Shown: positions 9,574 to 21,177, counted from the stretch's first letter. The stretch is DNA of 64,000 bases from Entoloma clypeatum (GCA_963565915.1 OY751496.1:2790001-2854000); one strand, 5' to 3'. Numbers and translations: made by a program. Notes: a model not told the origin generated them from the sequence alone.

Positions 9574-12500
9574 GTTGAACCCATCCGTACTACCGCTCTA
9601 CTCAACGCTTCCGCTCTTTCCGATCCCAATTCCCTCCGTGTCCGACTTACATCTCCGCTTATCTCCGATTCTTCTCCGATAGCTGCCCTTGTGGACTCCG
9701 GCTCTACTCATTGTTTTATTGACTCCCGTTATGCTTCATCCTATAAACTCCCTTTCACCTCCATACCTCCGATCGAACTTAAATTATTTGACGGAACGTC
9801 CAACTCCGTCATTACTCAGGCGGTTGATCTCCCTGTATACTTTTCCTCCGGTGAATATATGGCCATTACAGCCTACGTGACTCCGCTCGATTCCTCCTGT
9901 TCTATGGTTCTTGGATACAACTGGCTCACCCGCTACAATCCTATGATTGACTGGGTATTGGGCAGTATTACTTTCCGTCCACAGCTCTTGAAGGAGTCTC
10001 CGACCTTGACGTCTTCTGCCAGGTCAGCTCCGCTACCTCCGCAGACCTCTCCCGATACTCCGACCTCCGACTCCGGCACACCCGCTGCTACTCCGGACGT
10101 TGTTCCGAATATTGCATTGATAAATGCAGCCGCATTTGTGCGCGCCTGCAAACTTCCGGGCGCCCAATCCTTCCGAATTCACCTCTCCGACCACACGATC
10201 TCCGCCCAATCCGTTTCTATGTCCGAGGAACCTCCGGACTTCTCCCATATCCCAGAGGAATATCACGATTTTGCCGATGTTTTTAGCAAGACAAAAGCAG
10301 ACACCCTCGCTCCGCATCGTCCGTATGACCTCCGCATCGAGTTAGAAGACGGATCGACTCCCCCTATTGGCCCTATGTACTCCATTTCACAATCCAAACT
10401 ATCTGCCCTGCGAAACTTCATAGACGAACATTTGGCCATTGGCTTCATTCGCCCCTCTCGCTCTCCGCATGGCGCTCCGGTCCTCTTTGTCCGAAAGAAG
10501 GACGGTTCCCTCCGCCTGTGCGTCGACTATCGGGGCCTGAACAAAGTTACCAAGAAGGATTGATACCCTCTTCCGCTCATCTCCGACCTCCTTTCCACTG
10601 CCGGAAAAGCGCGTGTTTATACCACTCTCAATCTCCGGCATGCATATCATCTTATCCGCATTGCCGACGGAGATGAATGGAAAACCGCTTTCCGCACTCG
10701 TTACAGATCGTTTGAATGGCTTGTTATGCCTTTTGGACTATCCAACGCCCCTGCTGCTTTTCAGCGATTTGTGAATGACATCTTCAGTGACCTCCTCGAT
10801 GTTACAGTGGTGGTCTACCTTGACGACATTCTCATTTACTCCGACGACCCCGCCAAGCACCCCGACGATGTCAAGGAAGTTCTCCGACGTCTCCGCAAGA
10901 ACGGACTTTACGTCCGCTCCGACAAGTGCGAATTTTCTGTCGACACAGTCGAATATCTTGGTTTCATCCTTTCTCCCTCCGGTCTCCGCATGTCCGAAAC
11001 CAAGGTGAAGACCATTCAAGAGTGGCCTGAACCTCGGAAAGTGAAGGACGTACAGTCTTTCCTAGGATTCGCAAATTTCTATCGACGTTTCATCCACGGT
11101 TATTCGGACATCATTGTTCCGCTCACCCGACTCACCCGGAAGGGTACTCCGTTCCGTTTCTCCGACTCCGCACGGAGTGCGTTCAACGAGTTGAAGCTCG
11201 CGTTTACCAAAGCACCGGTCCTCACTCATTGGATTCCTGATCGACCTATTATCATCGAGACGGACGCCTCCGACTACGCACTTGGTGCTATTTTGTCCAT
11301 CCGGACCTCCGACGAGGAGATACACCCAGTAGCGTTCCACTCCCGCACCTTCACCGCCCCGGAACTCAACTACGACACGCACGACAAGGAGTTACTTGCT
11401 ATCCATGAAGCATTCAAGGTATGGCGACATTACCTTGAAGGCTCCGCTGCTCCGATCGACGTTGTCACGGACCACAAGAACCTGGAGTATTTCGCCACTA
11501 CAAAGGTTCTCACCCGCCGACAGGCCCGGTGGTCCGAGTTCCTCTCTCAGTTCAATCTCTTGATTCGCTTCCGCCCCGGACGTCTCGGTACCAAGCCGGA
11601 CTCTTTGACTAGACGATGGGACGTCTATCCCAAAGAGGGGAATAGCGACTATGCATTGGTAAACCCAAGCAACTTCCGACCAGTCTTTTCCCAAGAACAG
11701 CTGTCCGCATCTCTCCAAGCTACGGAGTTGTTCACCCCTGTTCTCCGCGCCACAGTCATAATGGACATTGAACAGTTGCACTCCGACATCCTCCGTTCAC
11801 TCCCATCCGACCCAATCTATGCCGACCATCTCAAGGAGCCCAAACCGCACTGGTCCGTAGACTCCGACGGTTTCCTCCGTCATAGTGGTCGCATTTATGT
11901 CCCCGACTCCGATAGCCTCCGGCTCCGCACCCTCCGCAACAAGCACGACCATATTCTCTCCGGACACCCCGGACAGAACAAGACAGTTAGTCTCATTCAA
12001 CGAGATTATACTTGGCCTGGTGTTCGAGACTTTGTCAAAAAGTACTGCAAATCCTGCACCACTTGCATGCGCTCTAAACCCCAACGCCACAAGCCCTATG
12101 GTATGCTGAAGCAACTCCCAGTTCTGAACCTTCCGTGGAACTCCATATCCATGGACTTCATTGAGACACTTCCGACCTCCGGTGGTTTTGACGCAATCCT
12201 TGTTATTGTTGACCGAATGACAAAACAAAGCATTTTTGTTCCGACTACGATCCACTGCACCTCCGAAGATCTAGCCACCTTGTTCATCCTGCATGTGTTC
12301 TCCAAGCACGGAGTACCGGAGCATGTCACCTCCGACCGAGGCCCGGAGTTCGTCTCCCGCTTTTTCCGCTCCCTCGGAAAAGCCCTCAACATGACTCTGC
12401 ACTTCACCTCTGGCTACCATCCTGAAGGCGACGGTCAAACCGAACGTACCAACCAGACCTTGGAACAGTACCTCCGCATTTTCTGTAACTATCAACAGGA

Positions 12501-13230
12501 CAACTGGTCCGAACTACTTCCGCTTGCGGAGTTCGTGTACAACAATGCTCCGAGTGCTACGACCGGGATCTCGCCCTTCTTTGCCAATAAAGGTTATCAT
12601 CCGAACCTCTCCGTCTATCCGGAGCGCGACCTCGCATCCGCCCATGCCCAACAATTCGTCGTAGACCTGGACGAGCTTCACCAAGAACTCAAATCTACAA
12701 TCCTAGAAGCTCAACGACGTTATCAAGGCCCCGCCGATCTCCGGCGTGCTCCGCCCCCTCCGCTCGAAGTAGGACAGCAAGCTTTTGTGAAGGCTAAGTT
12801 TTTCCGCACTACACGACCCTCCAAAAAGCTGTCTGAAAAGTACCTTGGCCCCTTTGACATCCTTGCCAGGAATGGTACACACTCTTACACCCTCCGACTT
12901 CCGGACACCATACGCGGTGTTCACCCCGTTTTCCACATCTCCATGCTGGAGCCATCTGTTCCGAACGACATTCCGAACCGGACAGTAACTCCGCCTCCTC
13001 CGGTCGACGTTGAAGGAAAAGTGGAATACGAAATCGCCGAAATCCTTGACACCAAACTGGATCGTCGGCGTTCTTGCAAACTGCTCTACCTAGTCCGTTG
13101 GCTAGGCTATGAAGGAACCGATGAGGAACAGTCCTGGCTACCCGCCACGGAACTCGAACACGCGACGGACTTAGTCGCGGACTTCCACTCCGCGTATCCG
13201 GAGAAACCGGGCCCCTTATCACACCTATAG
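9530..13230 (+). pseudogene. pol: GA Pol with chromodomain, one premature stop
   Basis: Frame -1 to gag, open from before the gag stop. Aspartic protease: [12 protein letters not shown] at about 9688. RT spans about 10300-10990 with YLDD at 10816-10827. RNase H follows (IIETDASDYALGAILS, about 11250). Integrase has an H-C zinc arm (about 11940-12070), then MDFIETLP, TSDRGPEF and the YHPEGDGQTERTNQ acidic motif. A C-terminal chromodomain (about 13015-13190, YLVRWLGY) is the mark of chromoviruses, where it is thought to guide integration to heterochromatin. A TGA at 10561-10563 breaks the frame between KVTKKD and YPLPLI; relatives have Arg there, so CGA to TGA at a CpG is the likely cause. Everything else is open to 13230. 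Confidence 0.92.
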
Positions 13231-13299
13231 AAGCACGCAAGACTCTCATATTGCAAAAAATAATAAAAAATAATGAAAAGAAACTAGAGGGGGGAGGGG

Positions 13300-14230
13300 C
13301 TACTGGGTTTTGGCCTTTTTGGCCAGCGGACCCTCATTCTCCGACCCTTCCTCCGACTCCTCCGTTTTTTCCCCTGTTTCTTCATCCGCTTTCCTCGCCT
13401 GCTTTTTCTCCTCCTCCATTTTCTCCGCTTGCAGTTCCGCAAGCTCCCCCTCGTCCAACCCCTCATCCTTCTCCTCGTCCTCTTCCTCGTCCTCTTCCGC
13501 ACTTTTTGCCTCCCCTCCGTCATCCTCCGACTCCGGAGCCGCCGCCTCCAGCAAGAAGTTCCGGTAGGCGAGGTGGTTGTTTAAAATTTGCAGCTGCCGG
13601 AGCAGCGCCCAACCGACCCTCGCCGACCGCTCCTCTCTCTCCTCCAGAGCCTCCCGGAGCTCCCGGAGCTCCTCCGCGACCCCTGCGCCGCAGCAGTTCT
13701 TTGCCCCGCTCGGGCCCGCGACCTCCGCGACGGCCTCCTCCGTCTTCCCCCGTTTCCGCTTCGCCCTCGTCTCGCCGGTTTTCAGGCAAACCCGTTTGCC
13801 GTCTTTACACCGCTGGCATGCGGTGCCTTTCCCCTGCCTAAGGAGACTGTCAGTAAGAAAAAGAAGATGAAAAAAAAGCGGGTACTCACAATGGCCACTT
13901 GCACTCCACCTTCGCCTGCGCACAGGCCTGACACGCCTCCCCCCGGACCTCCGATTCCTCCGCTCCGCTCTCCGCCCTCTGTTTCCCCGCCTTCTTCGCC
14001 CTCTTCCTCTCCGCCTCCGCCTTCGCCTCCGCCTCTGCCTCCCTCGCCCTCCTCTCGGCCTCCGCCTTCTTCCTTGCCTCCGCCTCCTCCTTTTCCTTGC
14101 GTATCTGCGCCAGACGGCGCAGGAGCTCCTCTTCGGAGTCGTCTAGGTTGGCGCTGGATGGGGGGGGCTGTGTGCTCGAGCCTTGGGGCATGTTGGTGGT
14201 AACTGGAAGAAACCCTTGAAAGCCGCTCAT
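13300..14230 (-). CDS. Antisense spliced gene in GA: Zn2Cys6-like, coiled-coil protein (292 aa)
   Basis: Exon 1 is 14230-13890 (ATG at 14230) and exon 2 is 13837-13300 (TAG). The 52-nt intron 13889-13838 starts GTGAGT and ends TTAG. Exon 1 encodes a Glu/Lys/Arg/Ala-rich probable coiled coil, then CQACAQAKVEC. Exon 2 opens with QGKGTACQRCKDGKRVC. Joined, the spacing is C-x2-C-x6-C-x10-C-x2-C-x6-C, exactly the fungal Zn2Cys6 binuclear cluster, with a basic stretch after it (RAKRKRGK). A Leu/Glu-rich possible coiled coil follows, then a very acidic tail with a terminal KKAK. It lies between pol and the 3' LTR of a retrotransposon, on the opposite strand. An intron can survive there because it is not an intron in the sense transcript. 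A DNA-binding regulatory role is inferred from the cluster only. The proline-rich open frames opposite it are shadows. Confidence 0.72.
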
Positions 14231-14311
14231 CTCCGTTAAATAACCGAGACCACATGACCTTGTTTATTTTCTCGCGGTCTTCCATGGGTGTCAGACCTAA
14301 GAGGGGAATAC

Positions 14312-15043
14312 TGTTATATCCGTCTCCGAATCTCCGATCCACTCCGATCCACTCCGATTGTCCTCCGACTTTCCGGACTTTCCGGACATCCGTTACCTCC
14401 GCATCTCCGCACGTTGCCATCGTGCATTTCATATTCATAACTCCATGCCTTTATGCATTTCATATTCATATTCCCGTTTACTTATGCATCGCCTTTTCCG
14501 CATGGTCCGTTGACCGACATCTCCGATGTTCGTTACAGTCGCTGGCAACTTACGCCACAACTCCGGACCTACTCCGACCATCTCCGTAAAGTAATCTCAT
14601 TTAGATATTTAAGCTTGTACCATACCTGTAGTTCCTCAGTTCGAATATCAACAAAGTTCACTCCTCTACTCCCCGTTCATGCCAGAGATCCTCGCTGTGG
14701 TACAATACGCCGACGACATCCTCATCTACTGCTCTTCCTCCATCGTTACCCTTCGACAAGCTCAGTACTGTGTCCGAGTCACAACTCCGACGTCGTCCGA
14801 CCATTTCCACATCAACGTGTCTCTCACCGAGATCTTTCCGAGGACCTCTACATCTCCGACCTCTCCTCCGACCTCCTGAAATTGGGACACCTTATCCAAC
14901 AAACGGCGGCGCAACACATACGTTGAAGCCACGTCCCTCCCCTTCGTCGTTCCTCCGCATTCCCGGAGTTCCGCTCCGGCCTCAGTCCTACGTCCGACCT
15001 CCGACGGACTCCGACGAAGCTCCGACTTTTCACCTACTTAACA
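14312..15043 (+). repeat. GA 3' LTR (732 bp)
   Basis: Matches the 5' LTR with one 10-bp duplication near its start and a few substitutions. It is preceded by the purine tract AGAGGGGAATA and followed by CCATG, the target duplication. Confidence 0.95.
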
Positions 15044-15048
15044 CCATG

Positions 15049-15329
15049 AGCATTCCTTGTGAGTGGGCAAACACGTGGTTTCTTGATCTTTCGAGGAATG
15101 GGTAGCTCCAGAAGCTTCAACTGCTGCAAAACCTCCAGATGGTAGGCGAGTACATGAGAATACAGGATAGAAAGTGAGGAAGCGACCCAGGGTATAGACA
15201 GCATGGGGCCAATGCTCCTCTCTGGCTTTCTTCTTCTTGGCATCCTGCATGTGTTCAAGTGCCAATGCATAGTAGATGAGGATTCCAATGAGAAGTCGGT
15301 GAAATTCCGCACAGGTTTTTGAGGAATAT
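15049..15329 (-). pseudogene. Host-like gene, 5' portion, trapped between GA and GB
   Basis: Minus-strand frame including TCAEFHRLLIGILIYYALAL and KKKKAREEHWPHAVYTLGRF, continuing across GA into 7610 and below. Its upstream part is cut at 15330-15334 by the AATAT target duplication of GB; sequence past GB (33938 onward) does not obviously continue the frame. No domain is recognised. The gene has been hit by two retrotransposons only about 290 bp apart. Confidence 0.45.
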
Positions 15330-15334
15330 AATAT

Positions 15335-15623
15335 TGTTATGATTATATTTTCACTTTTCACTTTATCTTATCTTATCTCGATCTTATCTTATCTACATCA
15401 TATCATACGTGAGGACATCTTATCATTATCGCGCAGCATGACGCTGCCACAACGCAGCCTCATGGAATTTACATATATAAGTAGGGTACTTTCACTTGTA
15501 TTCGATAGCTTGTTCTCTTGAGATTCCTGCTGGGTCTCTTGGCAATACAGTTCTCTCATTATCTTTCCACTTTGTTCCTAAGTTTGGGCTCGCGACGTCG
15601 TTTGACTTAGCGTCGCCTCAACA
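15335..15623 (+). repeat. GB 5' LTR (289 bp)
   Basis: Starts TGTTATGAT, ends CGCCTCAACA. Contains a CTTAT-rich U3 (TTATCTTATCTTATCTCGAT), TATATAAG at 15474 and the self-primer word at 15507. Confidence 0.95.
15474..15516 (+). promoter_or_regulatory. GB promoter TATA box and self-primer donor
   Basis: TATATAAG at 15474-15481; exactly 33 nt downstream, AGCTTGTTCT (15507-15516) is the reverse complement of 15626-15635. Confidence 0.7.
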
Positions 15624-15625
15624 GA

Positions 15626-15635
15626 AGAACAAGCT
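15626..15635 (+). other. GB primer-binding site (self-priming type)
   Basis: AGAACAAGCT, 2 nt inside the 5' LTR, complementary over 10 nt to 15507-15516. Confidence 0.65.
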
Positions 15636-16198
15636 CTTTCTACTCGCCTGCCCAAACACACACTTCCTACTCCATCATCACTATCCCTGCCGTTTCGCAC
15701 TTTTGCGTTAAAAGTCGCACTTCGTCATTACACGCGGACCCTAGCGTTAAGGGGGATCTCCCGGACTTCAGGGATAAGAAGAGAAACGCTTGGTGCACCC
15801 ACCATATCTAGCGTCGCCGTTTGAGACACATAGGGAAACATTGAGCCCGTCCCGTGTCGAGGTGACCAAAGGCCGACGCAACTAACCTTCGGGAAAGCTG
15901 CTGGCATGTGTGACGGTTGGAGAGAGCAGACCGTACACGTCTAGATCGCAAAAGGTGTTCCAACTCCCGACCCTATTTCAGGATATCGACCAGTCCAGCG
16001 CATGTAGGGGTTCTGACCGCGTGGACTTCATTTTTCCTAGATCTTCCTTTGCTCGGGTAAATCGGCTACCTGGGTAAACAGATCGCTCTTTGGGTTTTTT
16101 CTTTTAGATTTTTTCTTGCCTAAGCGTTAGAACAGGGTTGCGCGCCCGACGCAAGGTACTACTGTTCAAAGACAACCACTCCCCCTCATCACACCATC
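15636..16198 (+). other. GB leader RNA, conserved with the GD leader and predicted structured
   Basis: Untranslated leader before gag. From about 15780 it aligns by eye with the GD leader (36545-36955), sharing blocks such as GCCGTTTGAG, TTGAGCCCGTCC, TTTCCTAGATCTTCCT, CAGATCGCTCTTTGGGTTTT and CAGGGTTGCGCGCCCG, although the elements' LTRs differ. A hairpin at 15908-15938 (GTGT, ACGGT / ACCGT, ACAC) is matched in GD by CGTGT, CTAGC / GCTAG, ACACG, so paired bases change together. Packaging, translation or dimerisation roles are possible; none is shown. Confidence 0.6.
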
Positions 16199-17303
16199 AT
16201 GGCCGAAGGCACCAACGCCCAATTCGACGAAGAATTTGAACAACACCACGCACCATCACCCTTACCTCCGTTACCGCAGTTCAATCACCCCCCCCCCACA
16301 AAACAACAACCGCGGAAGGAAATTAGAAGTCGCCGCGGATCCCGGCAAATACAATGGATCCAAAGCAACGTTCACAGTATGGTGGACGAAGATGCTGGCA
16401 TGGCTCAGGGTAAATTGAGAGCTATTCAATGGGGAAGAAGAAGTGTGCATTGCAGTATGGTCGCGTTTGGACAGTCCCATGGCAGGAGTCTACGGGGAAA
16501 CCCGTTTGAATCAATGTATGGAATCGGAAGACTGGCCAACGTACCGAGAGCTAGTCGGCGAAATCACAACGAGGTTTCGTCCCACCACTGAGATTGAATG
16601 GGCCCAATCCAAAATCGAGAGCTTTAAGCAAGGTTCAATGAAGACCGATGATTGGATTACACAATTTGGGACCCTGGTGATCAAGGGCAAGATTGAGGAA
16701 AGGCACGGTGTAACCCTTTTGGAAAGGAACGCCAAGGAATCTATCATGCAACAACTCTTCCAGCAAGGGAGGAGAAAGTCCACGGTGCAGGGCACCTGTG
16801 AAGAAATTTTGGCAATCGGCAGAGCGGAAGTGACTTTCGCAGCAAGACCAGGCATGAGGACTGGCAATAACTTTGGACAACAATGTAACACATGGGGCAA
16901 TCAACCCGCATATGGACAACAGCAGCAGCAACAACAGAGGCCCTTTGGGCAACAACAGAACGGGGGGTACCGTCCTCAACAACAAAACGGTCAACAACAA
17001 CAACAGCAGCAACCATGACGGGATCCAAATGCAATGGACGTCGATAGGAACCAGAGACGCGCTCCTGGGAACTGTTACAACTGCGGCGGACAGGGGCATT
17101 TTGCCCGAGATTGCAGACGGTTGCAGCGCAGGGTACAAGCGGCAATGATCGAACAGATTGACGAACAAGAGGAGGAAGAAATTTTGAGACAGATCAACGC
17201 GAGGTGTCAAGCGCGCCAAGCTAATAATGGACAGCAGGGCCAACCAGCTCAGAACAACGGACAGGCTGCAGCACAGCAGGATTTTGTAAACATCAACCAG
17301 TAA
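16199..17303 (+). pseudogene. gag: GB Gag, frameshifted and with stops
   Basis: ATG at 16199 (MAEGTNAQFDEEFEQ). The frame is lost in a run of ten C (16288-16297) and resumes one frame over (KLEVAADPGKYNG), which matches GF Gag. An in-frame TGA follows KMLAWLRVN at about 16419, at the same place as in GF. The capsid region (about 16443-16830) is conserved with GF (CIAVWSRLD, TTRFRPTTE, KTDDWITQFGTL). A Gln-rich tract and another TGA (17016-17018) precede the CCHC knuckle CYNCGGQGHFARDC. Ends TAA at 17301. The element cannot make intact Gag. Confidence 0.85.
17279..17285 (+). promoter_or_regulatory. GB predicted -1 slippery site G GAT TTT
   Basis: In the gag frame the heptamer reads G GAT TTT; the Pol frame is -1. 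GF has G GGT TTT at the same place. Both are known viral slippery heptamers (dianthovirus and luteovirus types). Only a weak CCAG/CTGG stem follows. Confidence 0.5.
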
Positions 17304-20300
17304 TTCCCCCGCTGGCTCTGACAAATCGATATAAACAATTGCCTATAGACTCTTACATACATAAAGACACTGTAAATTCTTGGTTTCAAAAGCTTACGGA
17401 CGCAGCAGTTACATACAATAAAATACTATTGGACAAACCCAAAAAGGTAAAAACCCAAAAAAATAGCACAGATGAATCGGACTTAGATACACTTGTAAAC
17501 TATATCATTGGGGAGCCCTTGGCAACGAGGCTTGGTTTGTCCCCTACAGATGAATGCTTAATTCCCTGTTGCGAAGAATCAGATAATTTAACTAGGCAAA
17601 CGGACTCTATGGGGGAACCATCTTTTATTCGATCAGCTTCTTTGGAAAAGGAGCTTATGATGAAAATCACGCTGGAAACGTTGCAGGACAAGCGCACATT
17701 TGATGTTGAAGCATTATTAGACTCAGGGGCGACAGGGATGTTCATAGATCTGGACTTCACCAAAAGGAACAACATTAAATTAAGGGAATTACCTTTCCCC
17801 ATTCGGGTCTACAACGTTGATGGCACGCTTAACCAAGGAGGTTTGATCACGCATGAAGCAGTCATGGCTATGCGGTATAAAGGACACGTGGAGATAGCAG
17901 TGTTTGAAGCATGCAACCTAGGAAAAGCTAAAATTATCGTTGGACATACCTGGCTGAAACGCCATAATCCAGAAATCAATTGGGAAAAAGCGGAAATTAA
18001 ATTATCAAGATGCCCAGAAGAATGTGGCATGCGTCGAACATGTTATTTAAATAAAACTGCAAGGACCAAATGGGGTGGAAGAATGAAAGAAGTAGTAGAA
18101 GGAAATGAAGAAGAAGTGGAGGAGGAGGTAATCCACATGCTCAGGGCAGCTAAGGGAGAACCCTCAGATGAAGTACTGGCGGAACAGGTTGTCCCCCGGA
18201 AATATCACAAATATCTATCAGTCTTTGAAAAGAAAGCATCGGAGAGATTACCAGTCAGGAAATTATGGGATCATGCTATAGACTTAAAACCGGATTTCAT
18301 ACCAAAAAAGGCCAAAGTTTATCCCCTGTCACCGGATGAAAGGAAAGAAGTATCCGAATTTGTAAACGATCAATTACGCAAAGGATATATTCGACCTACC
18401 AAGTCACCACAAACTTCGCCAGTATTCTTTATACCCAAAAAAGATGGAAAGAAACGAATGGTACAGGATTACCGACATATTAACAGCTGGACCGTTTGCA
18501 ATAATTATCCACTCCCGTTGATTCTGGAACTGATCGATAAATTAAAGGGAAAGAAAAGGTTTACCAAAATGGACCTCAGATGGGGGTATAACAATGTACG
18601 CATCAAAGAAGGAGACGAGTGGAAAGCGGCATTTACAACCCCAGATGGAGCCTTCGAACCAACAGTTATGTTCTTTGGATTAAATAATTCCCCAAGCACA
18701 TTTCAAACTATGATGAACGACATATTTAGAGACTTGATTGATCAAGGAGACGTAGCTATCTATATTGATGATATATTGGTAGCAACCGAAGGAGAAAAAG
18801 GACACAGTGAAATCGTGGAGGAAATTCTAAAAAGATTACGAGAAAACGACTTATTCTTAAAACCGGGAAAATGTTTCTTTGACAGAGACGAAATAGAGTT
18901 CTTAGGGTTAATTATTGGGAAAGACGGAATTCGAATGGATCCTTCAAAAGTAGACGCCATCAAACAATGGCCGAGACCAACGAAAGTCAAGGAAGTCCAG
19001 TCGTTCCTAGGATTGGCCAATTTCTATCGAAGATTCGTCAAAGACTTCTCTAAAGTGGCAGGGCCATTACATAAATTAACAAGGAAAGAAACAATCTGGA
19101 ATTGGAAAGAGGAACAGGAGGAAGCGTTTGATATGCTAAAGAAATTATTTACGGAAGCACCTATATTAGTATCTCCCGATCCGGATCGGAAGTTGAGAGT
19201 AGAATCAGACGCATCGGACTTTGCTACAGGAGCAATTCTATCTATGGAATGTGAGGATGAGAAATGGAGGCCATGTGCCTTTCTATCTAAAGGATTGAAC
19301 GACATGGAACGAAATTACGACGTACACGATAAAGAAATGCTGGGCATAATTCGAGCGCTGGAAGCATGGAGACACCACCTTGAAGGAGCCAAACATGAGG
19401 TCGAGATCTGGACCGATCATAAAAACCTCGAGTACTTCATGCAGGGACAAAAGCTCAATCGCAGACAAGCACGCTGGGCGTTGTATCTAACATGTTTCAA
19501 CTTTAAATTAATACACAAAGCTGGCACCTCAATGGGAAAGGCAGATGCTCTTTCAAGAAGGGTCGATCATAGAAAGGGGGTGGAAAATGACAACGAAGAC
19601 GTAACATTATTAAAACCGGAATACTTCCACTTGCGAGCAATGGATCGAGGTCACATACTTATTGATGGAGAAGAAAGTAAACTATTAAAACGCATCAGGG
19701 ATGCCAAGGAGTTTGACGAACAAGTGTTGAAAGCAGTGGAAGAGTTAAAGAAAACAAATACCAAAACATTGCATGCAGATGAATGGCACGAAGAGCAGGG
19801 ACTCTGGTTACATTGAGGAAAAGTTTATGTTCCGAAAAGTCAGACACTCAGGGAGGAAATAATTAAATTACACCACGACAACCCAGTTGCAGGACACCCA
19901 GGGCAGTGGAAGACCCTGGAATTGGTTACACATAATTATTGGTGGCCTAGTATTACAAACATGGTCAAAGCATACGTCGAGGGCTGCGACAGATGTCAAC
20001 GATCAAAAAACGTGCCTCAACCGCTAGCCGGTAAATTAAAAGCAAACACAGAACATGCAGGACCATGGAAACATGTTACAGCAGATTTTATTGTAGGACT
20101 TCCAGAAGCTCAGGGGTACAACGCAGTATTAGTTGTGGCTTGCAGATCGACAAAGCAATCACACTTTATCAAAACACGCGATGAAGTCTCAGCAGAAGGA
20201 TTAGCTAAATTATATTGGGATGAAATCTGGAGACTTCATGGACTGCCGGAATCATTAACGTCAGACCGAGGACCACAATTTGCGGCAATATTTATGAAGG

Positions 20301-20794
20301 AACTAAATAAAATATTAGGGATCACAACTAAATTATCAACGGCGTATCATCCACAAACAGACGGACAGACGGAATGCACCAACCAGGAGTTGGAGCAATA
20401 TCTAAGATCATTTATTTCCCATCGGCAAACAGATTGGCCTGAATGGATGGCAACCGCGAAGTTCGCCTATAATAATAAAATTCACATGGCAACTCAGTTT
20501 TTGCTGTTCTATGTAAATTATGGGTTTAACCCTAGGATGGGCGTAGAACCTCGGAGGGCAGAAAAGTCAGAACCGGCAAAAGAATTCGCGGAGTGAATGA
20601 AGAAGATTCATGAGGAAGCAGAAGCAGCGCTAGTAAAAGCACGAGAAGAAATGGAACGGTATGCGAACCTGAAACGAGGTGATGCACCAGTTTACAAAGT
20701 TGGCGACAAAGTTTGGTTATCAACTAAAGACCTGAAGTTGAACCGACCCTTAAAGAAACTTGCTGAACAATGGATTGGACCCTATACCATAACC
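17282..20794 (+). pseudogene. pol: GB Pol, 5' part up to the GC insertion
   Basis: Protease motif LLDSGATGMFID (about 17720), RT with YIDDILVAT (about 18760), RNase H with ESDASDFATGAILS (about 19205), integrase zinc arm (about 19865-20000), then [17 protein letters not shown] and [13 protein letters not shown]. The frame is broken by TGA at 19814-19816 and 20594-20596; GF has AGA (Arg) at the first site, which suggests CGA to TGA decay. It stops in the post-integrase region (EQWIGPYTI), where GC is inserted, and continues at 33203. Confidence 0.92.
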
Positions 20795-21164
20795 TGTTAC
20801 GGACTCTACGGTATGAGGACCACGTCATATCTTTTACTTATCGGCCCGACTCGGCGCCCTCTTATGAACTCACTATGTCTAATATCTACTTTCGCAACCT
20901 TTGATTCCCAGGCTGACTCATTACATTACTTCGTCATCCCCTTTAGTATACTTCGCTCCCGCGCTGACTCGCTTTCCGCAGTCAGCTTACTCACTGTACA
21001 TAGCCTTCCGCAGTACTGACTCATCCGCTACCGCCTATAGTCAGTACCTATATAAACCTCTTGTACTGTAGTAGATTCCTTAGATTTAGCAATCACATTG
21101 CTCTTCGCCTTTCCACTTCCTGCATACTCTGCCCGAACCTTGGAACGGTTTGTTAAGCATAACA
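20795..21164 (+). repeat. GC 5' LTR (370 bp)
   Basis: Starts TGTTACGGACTCTACGG, ends TAAGCATAACA. The U3 half is unlike GC2, but from TATA onward (R-U5) the two families are nearly identical. Confidence 0.95.
21049..21092 (+). promoter_or_regulatory. GC promoter TATA box and self-primer donor
   Basis: TATATAAA at 21049-21056; 33 nt downstream, AGATTTAGCAA (21082-21092) is the reverse complement of 21167-21177. A nearby word TTGCTCTTCGC also pairs imperfectly with leader GCGAAGAGAGCAA, which could extend the primer duplex. Confidence 0.7.
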
Positions 21165-21166
21165 AG

Positions 21167-21177
21167 TTGCTAAATCT
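21167..21177 (+). other. GC primer-binding site (self-priming type)
   Basis: TTGCTAAATCT, 2 nt inside the 5' LTR, perfect 11-nt complement of 21082-21092. Confidence 0.7.

Larger units (their letters stand above)
7611..15048 (+). mobile_element. GA: complete Ty3/gypsy chromovirus with antisense accessory gene
   Basis: GA is bounded by near-identical LTRs (7616-8337 and 14312-15043) and a perfect 5-bp target duplication, CCATG, at 7611-7615 and 15044-15048. The order is 5' LTR, self-primer site, gag, -1 frameshift signal, pol (protease, RT, RNase H, integrase, chromodomain), an antisense two-exon gene, a purine tract AGAGGGGAATA (14302-14310) and the 3' LTR. Apart from a 10-bp duplication and a few substitutions the LTRs agree, so insertion is recent. 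One premature TGA in pol (10561-10563) is the only clear disabling change. The whole element is strikingly rich in the word CTCCG. Confidence 0.95.

Noticed and set aside
13251..14202. Long Pro/Ser-rich plus-strand frames (196, 97 and 204 codons) between GA pol and the 3' LTR.
   Set aside because: They are shadows of the antisense gene, low in complexity, with no domain; the antisense reading has a spliced zinc cluster.
16635..17324. 229-codon minus-strand frame inside GB gag.
   Set aside because: Shadow of gag; Leu-rich sequence arises from the complement of the Gln-rich tract.
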